Positions 23,499 to 34,923 of a stretch of 64,000 nucleotides of DNA are shown here, in pieces. The DNA is from Oenanthe sinensis (Eukaryota > Streptophyta > Magnoliopsida > Apiales > Apiaceae): NCBI GenBank assembly GCA_028671895.1, contig CM053794.1:41680501-41744500 (forward strand). Direction: 5' to 3'. The notes under the pieces were generated by a model, which saw only the letters and a program-made list of their open reading frames with translations, was not told where the DNA came from and searched no databases. The position numbers and the translations under genes were made by a program. Position 1 is the first letter of the stretch; each line of letters begins with the position of its first letter.

Positions 23499-26069
23499 CT
23501 CTCCTCTCTCTCTCTCTCTCTCAATTGATAGATACTAATATGAAATATTTTTGTGTATATCCAACGAGAATGTGTTTGCTTTTTCTACGCCCTTTAGTCC
23601 TTTATATATACATCCATAATACTACTAAAATTATTATTATTATTATATTCAATTCGATACGAATTGATTCGGATAGGGTTGATGAATATTACACTATATA
23701 TTATTAGGCGCTTTGACTTTTTTAAGATTTTTAAGATTACACTATATATTACTCCGTATTATTAGGCGCTTGTATATATTATTTTTAAGATTTTTTTAAT
23801 AATAATTTAAGTATTATATTTTTATTCAAAAAAATTGAAAAAATTATATATGCAAGTAATGTTTTTTTACATCTCAAATTACGTGCAAAAAATCAAAATG
23901 ACTATTATTTTGGAATAGAAGAGTAGTGTGTACCACGACTATCAACTATTTTTTTGATAAGTAGCAATTTTTTTATTAATGATGATTTTTATGCATACAT
24001 GAGACATTATTATGAGTAATAAGGGAGCCAATGAAAATTTGATACCACGTCAGAACATAAGTGTTAGTCTGGAAAAACCGATTATTTTATATACATTTCA
24101 TTAGCGACCATTGTAATTATTACGCTAACTTTATGTTCATAGTTTATGGTATTTGGTTGGCGACAGGATCATATTATTAACTTTTTGTTTTTATATTAAA
24201 ACAATACTGTGAGATTATAAAATGATTTATTAGCATGACATAATTAATACAGTAGTACTCCTCGGATCTGAGGGATTCTAATATTTTAATTTTGATAAAA
24301 GAAAATTTTAAAAATACTAATACTAAAATTAACTATGTATTCCAAACAGTTGTGTGCCTTTATTTATTTATTTTTTTTAAAAAAAGTGAACTCGTTATAA
24401 AATCAAAGTGAATCGAACCCAACCCATACGTATAACGCAAACCCTGATATTATATAGTTTTAATTTTAATATCATAATTAAACATGCCAAATTTAATGTT
24501 ATGTTAGGTTTCTGATTGGAGTAAAAGAATAGAAATTTCAGAGATTTTTTTTCCTTTTTTTTTGGGAGGGGTTTTACATATCACTGAGAATAACATGTGC
24601 AATGCATAATCAAACCGACTTGTAACCAAACCATACCGCATATCTACTGTACCAGCAGCATGGCTACTCACATAATAGTTTATCCATACTTACAAAATTA
24701 CAAGCTTTGTCTTAGATCAGTACAGTGACGACCCCAACTATCTATGAATTTCGTGATTCGATTACCTAAACTAAAATTCATGACTAGCTATTCCAGCAGA
24801 CTTCCAGCTTCATCTAGCATCTTCATCAACTCCACATCAAGCTAGAGTTTCAAATTGATTTTCCTTCGGCAGCAGCAAGCCCACGGCTACATATATTTGG
24901 TTTTTGTTTCTTCTTTGTAAGATTCCTGCACCGCGTATAACACAAAAATAAATACTAAGGATAGCATTCAGCATTCTCAGTGTCACGGAGATATATAACG
25001 CATTTAAAATCTCCATCTATTCCCTTCCACCATGTAAACTGGCATAGAAATCCCTACTCTTCAACCTCAACAAAGCAAAATCAATGATCACCCATACATA
25101 TGTTCTACAGAAATTTAAAAAAAGGATTAAAAATCAAATAAATCAACAAAAATAGAAACCCAATCAACAGCTGAAACTGTACATGTCATATGCGTTCACA
25201 GAATTCTTGCCCAATAAACTCTTTTGGATTTTAGTACTTTGATATAAATTTGGGATGACATTTTTTGAATTCACTATTTAACTTCCAGTTCGTATACTTC
25301 AAATAAATGCTATTAATACTACTTTGATAATTGATCCTGCTTATTTATCATCATGCCCTCCGATTTGGTAAAAAGAATCACTTACCCTCTCACAAGGATG
25401 AAAAAATTTATAGACAGAAAGGAAAGAAAGGTATGTTGTTGGAGGATGTGTGGAGTTAACAGCCACTGATCTTGAGTTAAAACTGGAGGAATCGGCAAAA
25501 GATTGAAAGGGAAAAGATACTGCTGATTTTTTTATTCCAATTTATCCTTAAAACATTTAATGTTAACAGCCATTTTTAACGAAGGGGTGGATATTGAAAG
25601 TTATAGGATGCAACTGTGAAGTTTATACTTCTCGAGTCTGGTACTATAGTGTTTTGGATGAAATTTTAGGGGTGCACACAGTGCATTTTACCCTTAAAAT
25701 AACGCCAATAGTAACTTCCTAACACTTTATAGCTAAATAAATGACATTCATTTTGTACATCCTATATCATAGCAACTAAATGAAATTAAAAAATAAGATG
25801 AACATTTTTACATCCTTGTGGGAAAAAAAATTTAGAGTTGAAGGTAAAAAAGACAAACAATCACACATCATAGCAGACATTATAAATTTATACAGTATTT
25901 CATATAGTACTCGTTTTTCTGACAGAAGACTTTATTAAATTACACAAATGGCAACTTAGCTCCTAGAAAATCATGCCAAAACAGGTCAATTATTCCATTA
26001 AAAAAATAAACAATATATTTTATGAACTGTCAAATGGAAATCTCACCAGATCATTCACCATCCCTTTTT
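23499..26069. other. Intergenic region upstream of MBF1, no gene recognised
   Basis: It is AT-rich, with a short ATT microsatellite (23627-23645) and a short direct repeat of ttacactatatatta followed by ttattaggcgctt (near 23688 and 23737). Possible isolated donor sites occur on the minus strand near 25385-25400, but I could not assemble any exon chain. Nothing else was recognised. Confidence 0.5.
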
Positions 26070-26377
26070 CATTCCTTTGGAGTACCATTCTCAAATTTAT
26101 CCTCACTTTTATTGCCATCAATAGCCATCAAAGAATCCTGAAATGTATACAATGCAATGAAACCACATAATCATACAATTCACATTATTAAAATGAGCAC
26201 CACATTCGACATTATCAAACTGATTGAAACTTTTTATTATAAATTAGGGTTTGAAATTGAGAAATTAGGGTTTGAAAGTGGGTAAGGATTAGGGTTTGAA
26301 ATAAGAGGGCCTTGACGATGGAGAGAGTGGAGATGCATTACCTCATTTATAAGCTGTTCCTCTGTTAATGGAGACAT
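26070..26377 (-). CDS. Possible tiny two-exon open frame or gene remnant
   Basis: A minus-strand ATG at 26377 opens a 12-codon exon (MSPLTEEQLINE) that ends at a GAG|GTAATG donor (26342). A TTTCAG acceptor leads into 26138-26070, which reads DSLMAIDGNKSEDKFENG, a few more residues and a TGA. Together they give a 34-residue acidic peptide. Both splice sites are good and the phase is preserved, but the peptide matches no family I know. It may be the end of a decayed gene or chance. Confidence 0.2.
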
Positions 26378-28060
26378 GACAAGATTGTTAAAGACGTGCA
26401 CTACACCACACTATTAGTTCAGGTAACCATATCACAACAGACATACATACATACATGTATATATACGGGTGGCAGCTGAACAGGTACTGCTTTTATAAAC
26501 AGGGATGGATTAATAATATAAATTTTAATTTATATATATTTTGGAGGTTTGAGATTTTTTAAATTTAAAATAAGTTACTTATTTTATAATTTTTTTTATA
26601 TTTTCATATTTTTTTAAGATAAATATTTTTTTTAATTTTAAAACCAAATATTATTTTTAAAATAAAAAATAAGTTACTTATTTTCTAAAAAAGTACATAT
26701 ATACATTTTTTTTTACAAAAATAAGGGCTTATTTCCGGAAAATAATGATGGTCAAACACAACCATTGTTATCCAGATTCAAATTTTAATTTTAAATTTTA
26801 TATATTCAAATTGATATTAAAATATCTAAAATATTATTGGGAATTTACCAAAAATACTATTTTTTTTGAAATTATTTACAATTTTACCAATTTCCGAAAA
26901 GATTTATAAAATACTATTTTATTCTAAAAATATTTTCTAAAATACAGAGGTTGCATTTAATTTGAACTGTGCAACTAATTTATGTCTCATTTTAAATTTC
27001 ATTTTATGTTACGTTTTAGGTTGCAAAATTGCAAACGTATTTTCGCAAATATTTTCTAAAATTTGAGTTGCAAACAAGGTTGCAAAACGTATTTTTATAA
27101 ATATTTTTAAAAATTGATGGTATTTTTTCAAAAAAAATTAAAACTTTGGTGCTTATGAAAAAACCCCAATATTATTTTATAATTATATTTACTTATAATT
27201 AGATATATAATTAGTTCTCAATATTAAATAATTTATATAAAAATTATATTATAATATTATAATTAAACTTAAAATCTTTTATAATCGATTTGATAAATCC
27301 CAAATTCTTAGTTGACTGAATATATTTTTATATTTTATCTAAATTAAACTTAAATTTTATATATGCAGAAATTATATTTATAATAATATATTATAAAATG
27401 TAATCCTACCGAGTATAATCTTATTACATTGTTATCATTTGATTGTTATGACATATTAATAATTATAAATTTAAAATACACTTATAAAATTTTTTAGAGA
27501 AAATTTTGTAATGATCAATTTAATAACTTAAGATTAATAAATTATAAATTTATTTTTGTAGTTTTATGAAAAGTAACATTTTTTTATTTTTATAAAAATA
27601 GGTTTTTTATTTTAAATTTTATGAAAATATAATTTTTATTTTTTTAAAAAAACTAATACAAATACAAATACAACTAAAATTAATATTAAATACAATCACG
27701 AGTAATTTCAATTTTTATCAAAAAATAATTACAATTGGTTATAAACCGTATATAAAAATATAACATTTTATTAATATTAGCTATAAATCATATTTTAATA
27801 AAAAATTTAATTAATAACAAAGTTTAAAAAAATAATATATTTGATAATTACATTTTATTTCTTCATAAATAGATCAATATTATACGAAATTATAATTTCA
27901 TAACTAGTTTTCCTTCAAGAATATGTAATACAAAACTAAGATATTGATTGTGGGATGTTCCCAATACATTTAAAGAAACTCCATTTCTATATAAAGTGAA
28001 AGTGCATGGTACCATAAACATAAGTAAAAAAAAAAACAGTATCAATTCTACAACGATATT
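26378..28060. other. AT-rich region without recognisable features
   Basis: This is very AT-rich with stops in all frames. Short phrases such as gaggttgca and gttgcaaac recur around 26940-27080, suggesting eroded repeats, but no ends or coding sequence could be defined. Confidence 0.5.
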
Positions 28061-28065
28061 AGTAG

Positions 28066-28795
28066 GAGCTCAATATCTATCATGGAGATTAGGAAATAGT
28101 ATATTAAATTAAATGATATATCTTTACTTTAATCTTTATAACATGCATTACAATCAGTAGGGGCTCCTTTAATCTGTATCACTTTCAATCGGACCATTAA
28201 CCCTATATAAATATCTTAAATCATTCAACAAGACTGCTTGTCCTAAAACTGTGTTTTGAACGGTTTTTCCATTTGATTCTAAGTCGGCATAAGAAGAGTC
28301 AATCTTAGTCATAACAACGGCTTTTTCGGCCCCTATTAGCTCAAAACCAAATTTCCTCTTATTAAGAAATTTAAAGAATGTATGATAGTTGAGTTTTCAT
28401 AAAAGGTAGCCGTTGTCAGCTAAGCTGTATTACTTAATAAAATTAAATTATTTTTTTGACCAGAGTTTAATAAAACTAATTTCAAAATCCACAACAATAA
28501 TATAATTAAAAATAAATATTTTACAAATAATCAAAAACGTATTCCTTAAAATTTTATAATATTCTTAAAAAATTCAATTTTTTTCACATAAACATATCAA
28601 TACTATATAAAATTATAATTCTATATATATTCTTCATATGTATATTTGTTATTTGTTTTAGAATTTTGTTATTTTTTTTTTAAACATGATTTTTATTATT
28701 ATTTTAATTGCAATTATGGGCTGGAAAAGCATGTAGGATGAATATATTGTGTTTAAACCGACGGTGCTTTATGTTGTTTATGTATGTATAATTTA
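28066..28795 (+). repeat. Sequence shared with intron 1 of the Rab3GAP-like gene and its decayed copy
   Basis: 28600-28795 closely matches 38220-38425 in intron 1 of the gene at 37868, for example gggctggaaaagcatgtagg followed by the same 80 or so bases. 28066-28133 (gagctcaatatctatcatgg and onward) matches the decayed copy near 45836-45897 and, less well, intron 1 near 38645. The interval therefore is either a third, rearranged fragment of the same locus or a dispersed repeat present in all three. Between these two blocks lies the unassigned open frame at 28169-28390. Confidence 0.7.
28169..28390 (-). pseudogene. Unassigned coding-like segment, about 73 codons
   Basis: The minus strand stays open from 28390 to a TAA at 28171-28169. 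It has protein-like composition, with stretches such as GFELIGAEKAVVMTKIDSSY and VLGQAVLLNDLRYLYRVNG. Such a balanced composition is unusual in this AT-rich neighbourhood. There is no start codon and a stop lies just upstream, so it is a fragment. I do not recognise the family. Confidence 0.3.
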
Positions 28796-29232
28796 GGGGT
28801 CATTTGATTCAACTCATTCTAAAATCACGTATGGATTTCGTCCATTTCAAACACATATCCGATGTTTGGTTGAAAAATAATAATTTGAAACTCATATCTC
28901 AAACCCATAAGATATGGGTTTTTGATACCGGGGGTGGGTATGGGAGAGTGGTATGAGGAATCATTTTATTTTTAATATTTTAATCTCTATTTATGCAATT
29001 AAATGTAAATATTTAATATGAAATAAATCAATGATGTAAAAATATATTAAAATAATAAATTAATTAATATTTTAAATTAATTATAATTAATAACTCAAAA
29101 TTTATTAAATCAAATATATTCATTTCAACACTCAACCAAACACATGATATCAAAAATGATACCTCAAACCCATACCTTCTTAACCCGATTTCAGATTCCA
29201 ACCTCATATCACTCCGCGAACCAAATGACCCC
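28796..29232. mobile_element. Tourist-like (PIF/Harbinger) MITE
   Basis: A 437-bp element has inverted ends ggggtcatttgattc and the complement of gaaccaaatgacccc. It is flanked by TTA at 28793-28795 and 29233-29235, the usual PIF/Harbinger 3-bp duplication. Inside, ctcatatctcaaacccata at the left mirrors a similar inverted stretch at the right. It is non-coding. It lies at the join between the Rab3GAP-related segment and the gypsy fragment. Confidence 0.85.
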
Positions 29233-29235
29233 TTA

Positions 29236-29327
29236 TCGATTCATCGTATACAAAAATTTAAGTTAAAGACCACCACTGCTAACTCCAAGTCATGGGTAAA
29301 ATAGTTTACCTCATAAGATTTAAGCTA
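29236..29327 (-). pseudogene. Ty3/gypsy RNase H fragment, part cut off by the CACTA insertion
   Basis: Read on the minus strand from 29327, the frame gives LKSYEVNYFTHDLELAVVVF, the RNase H segment that follows directly on the part at 32852-33710. Similarity fades by about 29262. The reverse transcriptase and RNase H halves were contiguous before the CACTA element inserted between them. Confidence 0.8.
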
Positions 29328-29941
29328 CACTACTAGAAAAACTGGAATAGACATCAGTTAAAAACTGATGTCTATAGAAATTGAAACCGATGTCTTCGTG
29401 GGCGATGTTAAAGGTCCTGCTTTTTAACATCAGTTTATAACCGATGTGTAAGATTACATTTAACATCAGTTTCTTATAACAAACTGATGTCTATAATTGT
29501 CATTAACATCAGTTTCTTATTTACAAACTGATGTAATAGTTTTAGATTAACATCAGTTTCTTATAACAAACTGATGTCTATAATTGTCATTAACATCAGT
29601 TTCTTATTTTCAAACTGATGTGATAATTCTAGATTAACATCAGTTTCCTGTATAAAATGATGTCTGATTACCTGTTTAACCATTCACATACAACATGCAC
29701 GCCAAAAAAAGTTACCAAACCAATAAGAAACTAATATTATAAAATTATAACTTGTTATAAAATTATAGATCCATACCAATCCAACTACACAAACATACAT
29801 ATAATCCAAACATCAAGTACTAATACATCCATGCATCTATTTGACTACAATCAAAATAATCAAAAGAGCTAAACAGATAGGAATAAACCATGTCCGTGGT
29901 AAATAAAAAAGTTGCTCTTTCAAACAATATATGCTGATCAG

Positions 29942-30158
29942 ATGTTTAGCTGGCCTTTATGACTGGTATCGAGATGGTATCGAGTCTTTTCAGTGTTTTT
30001 TGCAGTATTGCTTTCTAGGTTGTAGCAGTATTGGTATCTTAGCAGTCCTTGTCTCAGTTAATTTGAAAAGCTGGTGTTGTCTCCCTACTATAAATGAGAG
30101 TGTCTCTTCTGTCATTAATGAAATGATGCTTCTGCTGTTCAAAAAAAAAACAGAAATG
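29942..30158 (+). mobile_element. Short 5'-truncated retroposon (LINE or SINE tail) inside the CACTA element
   Basis: The segment ends in an A10 tract (30141-30150) after a typical retroposon 3' end (aatgatgcttctgctgttc). It is flanked by a similar sequence on both sides: tatgctgatcag at 29930-29941 and tatgctgaatcag at 30159-30171, with likeness extending into the A-rich bases upstream. This fits a target-site duplication of 13-20 bp made by target-primed reverse transcription. Only about 200 bp is present, so the family is undetermined. The long open frame from 29931 is fortuitous. Confidence 0.6.
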
Positions 30159-30241
30159 TATGCTGAATCAGAAACAAGGATTAATATATCTATACTTGTG
30201 AGATGCCAGGGTAAAAAGACTCAAAAGACTAAACAACAAAC

Positions 30242-31119
30242 CTGTCGTCCAGCTCGAGCAAGAAGAGTGAACTGGTCACCAATAGAAGGGGCCTGCTGCC
30301 AAAGAAGAGTTAGATTTTGTAGTGAAATCTTAAAAAGGACATTAAACAGTTTGATAGCATGTTTAACTGTGTTGCTACACATAAAGAAGCACTCACATTC
30401 GATAGCCAGAGCTGCAGATCTTGTGAAACCACCCGTTTCTCAAATCCTTGCCTAGTGATTCGCACATCACTTATACTAGACGGGATGAGCACAAAAGAAA
30501 CATCAGACTGAATGCACACATTTGAAGGTTTTATCACTCTTTCCCTATATTTTAATTTCCAATTTAATGTTTCTCAAAGTATGGGTTTTTGTAGATTAAA
30601 GCATGTATGAAGCTGTATATGGATTTTCTTGGATGTAAAAATTTCCTATGTGTGTATAATAACTATAATATACACTCATGTACATTGAACTAAGAAGAGA
30701 ATTTGATGCAAGTGTGTATAGGCAAGATAAAACAATTTCATTTCAATATATCTCAGCAATGGATGGAATTAGTCAGACAGTCAGACACAGACGCAGCTCA
30801 AAGCCAAAACAGTCATGTACGGAGAGGATACCACAACCTTTTGAAACAACTGTATAAGATCAACGAAAAAAACTTGCGAGAGTAGGATATCTAAAAATGA
30901 TCTTACAAAATGAGTAAGATGACTGAATAATGAAAAAAGGGTATGCTACTTTTTTTAAATATTGCTTGGATTAAATTAGATATTGTAACAACACAAGAGT
31001 AAATGCTAATCATACCCATCTTCCTGTAGTAACTCTTCTATTATTGTTTCAAGACCCTGAAGAGGCTCAATGTCATAGTTCTCATCATCTCCTGAAGAAT
31101 CACAACCAGCTGAGCCATC
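30242..31119 (-). pseudogene. Three splice-compatible exons of an unknown gene carried by the CACTA element
   Basis: On the minus strand, 31119-31016 (beginning DGSAGCDSSGDDENYDIEPL and ending LLQEDG), 30469-30397 (DVRITRQGFEKRVVSQDLQL, then WLSN) and about 30295-30242 (QAPSIGDQFTLLARAGRQ) are open and bounded by ag acceptors and GT donors (GTATGA, GTGAGT, GTTTGT), with phases that join correctly. The peptide is acidic, then basic, and I do not recognise it. A possible first exon near 31672 (MAVTLPLFSSP) could not be joined. It may be host sequence captured with its introns, or the element's own accessory (TNPA-like) gene. Whether it is expressed cannot be told, and its start and end are missing. 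Confidence 0.45.
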
Positions 31120-32851
31120 CTGTTAAGCATAGCAATGATCAATAACAGGACTACATAACTATAAGAACATATAAGAGTATCAGTAACAATGCCCCTGCAA
31201 CAATGAATACTTTACCAGCACGGAATATAGAGACAGGCAGCCAACTCAAGTCAAACAACTGTATATAAGCCCAACTAAAAAGATAAAATCAAACACAAAC
31301 ATTAATAACCCCAATTAAAAAGTTAGGGTTTCAATCCCCAATTAAAGCCCTAATTAATCAAACAAAAATACTAAAATATTTAACTAGGCTGCAACAAGCT
31401 CACCTTGTCAACTGTCGATTAACATATATGAAAGAGGACAAAAATGAGAAATTTAACGCACATAAAATTAGCTATCAGAACAAAGATTATGAAAGTCAAG
31501 CTGAAAATATTGTTGGCATCAAAAAAACTCAAATCGTAGATCTAATCGATTATTACAAAATTACAGTAGATCTAATCGAGCTCGGCAATCAATTAACGAA
31601 ATAAATTACTGTCAAATCAAGCCCAGCAAATCGAACCGAGGAGATGAAAAAAGTGGAAGAGTCACAGCCATGAGGAAGAAAGCGGAGGGTGGAGCAGAGG
31701 AAGTTTTGTATGCAAAGTCCAAGTAGATTTTACTTTATATGTATTTGTTTATTATTATTATTGTTATTAATTAAATGTTTAAATATATATATTTTTATTA
31801 TTTTTATATAATATAAGTGAAAAAAGCATAATTAATGAAAATATATTTAATGTTAATATTATAATATTATATATATATATATTTATTTATTTATTTATTT
31901 ATTTAAAATAAAAATACACAATCAATATGATTAAAAATATAATAAACAATAAAATCACATCCTCACATCACCTATTAGTATATAAAATTAAAAATATATA
32001 TTAAAAAATAAAAATTAAATTGTAATAAATAAATTTTTGTTTGAATAAAATAAATAAGTTAATACATAATTATAATAAATATAAATTTTAAATATTTAAA
32101 AAGTGAATTTAATCTAGTTTTTAATAATTTTTTTATATATTTTTAAAAGTTACATGTCGTTTTCAAATTTAATATTATTTAATCTAGTTTTTTATACATG
32201 TGGTTTTTATATTATTTTTATTAAAGAATGATTATTATTTTTTTAGGTGTTTAAAATAAAATATTTTATTTTTGTTATTATTTTGATAGTTAATAGATTA
32301 ATTATTAAATTTTAATAAATTTTTAATAATATATAAAACTTGAAATTTTATAATATTTTTAGAACTACTCTGATTAATATATGAAGTTGAGTTGGAGTTA
32401 GTAATATAAATATCTATTAATTGTAATATTAATTATTTATGTTTTGAATTGATAAGGATTTATTAAATAAATAATTAATGGATTTTGACCCAATTATTAA
32501 ATAATATATATGTTGAAAATATTAATAAAAATTTTATTAATTTATGTTTTGTTTTTATGTTTTAATGTTTTAATGTTTTAAGGGAAATAGGGATAGGTGT
32601 ATAAAAAAGAGGGAGTTAAAATTTTCTTAAGTGGCCTAGGGGAAATATTTGCAAAGGCGGGGGAAAAGGAACTAGAGCGGGAATTATTTTTTTTTGGAAA
32701 CACCTTTCACATCGGTTAGTGCAATAACTGATGTTAAAAATATATAAAAGACATCAGTTGTCAAAAAACGATGTAATAAATAGCATTGACATCGGTTTCA
32801 ATTCTAACCGATGTTAAAGGCGTGATGTCTATTCTCCTTTTTCTAGTAGTG

Positions 32852-33710
32852 CTACCTAGAGACGTACGAAATCACATTTCCATGATGCATAAAAACACAT
32901 CATAATTCTCTCTTAGAAGCGTCACTATAAACCTGATATCCTTCACTCCCTGATGGTAATACAAGTATAGGAGCTGACACCAACCTCTTCTTCAACTCTT
33001 GAAAACTTTGCTCATGATCATCATTCCACTCGAACTTAACACCATTCCGCATCAGCTGAGTCAATGACAAAGCTATGGATGAGAAACACTCCACAAAGCG
33101 TCTAGAGTAGCCTGCCAAACCCAAGAAACTTCTCTCCTTTGTCATAGTGCTAGGTCTCGGCCAATTTGTGATAGCCTCGACTTTCGCCGGATCTAACTCA
33201 ATCCCCTTGCGAGACACAATATGCCCCAAAAATGCAATCTGCTCCAACCAGAATTCACACTTCGAAAATTTTGTAAATAATTTCCCCTTCCTCAAGATTT
33301 CAAATACAATGCGCAAATGCTCTTCATGTTATTCTTATTTTTAGAGTATATCAAGATATCATCGATGACAACCACAACGAACTTATACAAGAAAACATGA
33401 AAGACCCAATTCATCAAATCCATAGACACTGTTGGTGCATTCGTCACCCCAAAGGACATCTCAAGAAACTCGTAATAACCATATCGAGTGCAAAATGTTG
33501 TCTTCGGAATATTCTCATCCCTCATTCGTAACTTATGGTAATCCAATCTCAAATCTATTTTCAAAAAATACTTCGCCCCTTGCAACTAATCGAACAAGTC
33601 ATCAATGTATGACAAATGATACATGTTTTTGACAGTCACCTTATTCAACTCTCTATAGTTGATACAAAATCTCATAGACCCGTCCTTGTTCTTTACATAA
33701 TGAATCCCTT
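32852..33710 (-). pseudogene. Ty3/gypsy reverse transcriptase and RNase H, inactive
   Basis: On the minus strand the reverse transcriptase core is plain: KDGSMRFCINYRELNKVTVK near 33690-33625, then YFLKIDLRLDYHKLRM, GVTNAPTVSMDLMN, the catalytic VIDDILIYS, the FSKCEFWLEQIAFLGHIVS connector, and the start of RNase H (YQVYSDASKREL). It is dead: a TAG stop replaces the Gln usual before LQGA (near 33584), the frame shifts near 33320, and a TGA interrupts RNase H near 32913. The CACTA element cuts RNase H at 32851. Integrase and a complete gag are not recognised. Confidence 0.9.
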
Positions 33711-34900
33711 ATCCAAAGAGTCTCGTAGCTATTCTTCTAATTCATATAACTTTACTAGTGTCATCGTATACAATAATTTTAAATAACTTCAGCCCTCATG
33801 ACAAATTCAAGAATAATCGATACATACTTTCATGAAATAACACATTTTTTCATATCTTACGAGCATTCTCAAACCCACGATTCTAAAATACATCTATTAC
33901 TTTCTTTTTATACTCCAACACCTCTAGTTATATGGCACCACTTTTGTTAGATATCAAATTCTATTTAAATATCTCATTACTTTAAAGATGTCTCACCAAC
34001 CCTTCGAGAAAACCAAAACCTTGTTATGTAATTTAAAATATTCCAATCATCATTGTACTTAATTAAATATAGCACCCTACGGTAAGATTCCTTGTGCACA
34101 ACTGTGAAATACTACATGCTGAACATATTACGAAATCATTTTCAATCCATTGTCATCTTGAAATCTTTTCATCTAGTCGCATTCACATTTCCGCACTACA
34201 TTTCAAATTCTATATATCTGATTTCACGTTGTGCCATGGTAGCAAACCTAATTGTCCTTACATTTAACACATTGATAATCAATAATTCTTAATATTTAGA
34301 TAATCGCACCCCTAGTTGAAGTCTAAAAGTCACACAATCCTTAACCAAAAGTTATCTTACTCATAAAGTTAAAATAATTCTAAATACACCTTTCATTTAA
34401 AAATCTTGATCTACAGTTACTAACATACTTGCATCTTCATAGATCGTTCGCTTTCCTTTTCAATCAATTGTTCCAAAATGTTTGATGAATAAATCCTTAA
34501 ATATTTAATCAAGGTCATGCATCCCTATCAGAAATAAGTTTGCCTAGATGACTATATCCTACATATTCTAAACACTCTTAATAATTATCACGAAGGCACA
34601 TAAAAAGATTCATTTACGAAGACTAAAGTTAAGGATTCTGAATAGATGAGAAAGAAACAACAAAATGAGTCAAAACATATTCAAATAATGCAAAAGCCCA
34701 CCTCTAAAATGATTCACAATATCAAATACAAATATGAATGAAATTCGCAGAAAGAGCCCAGTTGGAGTAGTTTATAAAATTTATAATAGTGAAATAATAT
34801 TGAAACGAATGTAATTAAATGAAATCTTAAAATAGAATACCCATCTTAACGTCTACCCAAACTTACAGGTCAAACCTAAATAAGTTTTCTACAAGAAAGA
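33711..34900 (-). other. Decayed internal region of the gypsy element, gag/protease not recognisable
   Basis: Lying between the reverse transcriptase and the primer-binding site, this interval should hold gag and protease. I see only short frames and stops on both strands. It is probably heavily deleted and eroded. Confidence 0.45.
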
Positions 34901-34920
34901 ACCTAAGTTCTGATATCATC
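34901..34920 (-). other. Primer-binding site for initiator tRNA-Met
   Basis: Read on the minus strand, atgatatcagaacttagg resembles tggtatcagagc, the common initiator-Met primer-binding site of plant LTR retrotransposons. It lies directly inside the LTR end at 34924, which fixes the element's orientation as minus. Confidence 0.6.
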
Positions 34921-34923
34921 TCT

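Larger units (their letters stand above)
29328..32851. mobile_element. Non-autonomous CACTA (En/Spm-type) transposon, 3.5 kb
   Basis: The ends are CACTACTAGAAAAAC at 29328 and its complement ending ctagtagtg at 32851. They are flanked by a 3-bp CTA duplication (29325-29327 and 32852-32854), both hallmarks of CACTA elements. Subterminal repeats built on acatcagttt and its complement aaactgatgt fill 29345-29665 and recur at 32710-32825, like transposase-binding arrays of this superfamily. No transposase (TNPD) coding sequence was seen, so the element is non-autonomous. It carries a nested retroposon (29942-30158) and minus-strand exons of an unknown gene (30242-31119). From 31740 to 32620 the interior is AT-rich and empty. 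Confidence 0.92.

Noticed and set aside
26224..26310. Repeated ttagggtttgaaa phrases as an interstitial telomere repeat
   Set aside because: The plant telomere unit is tttaggg in perfect tandem; here the phrases are spaced and imperfect.
29931..30455. 174-codon plus-strand open frame as a gene
   Set aside because: It runs through the retroposon tail, its A10 tract and antisense to the exons at 30242-30469; composition and context show it is fortuitous.
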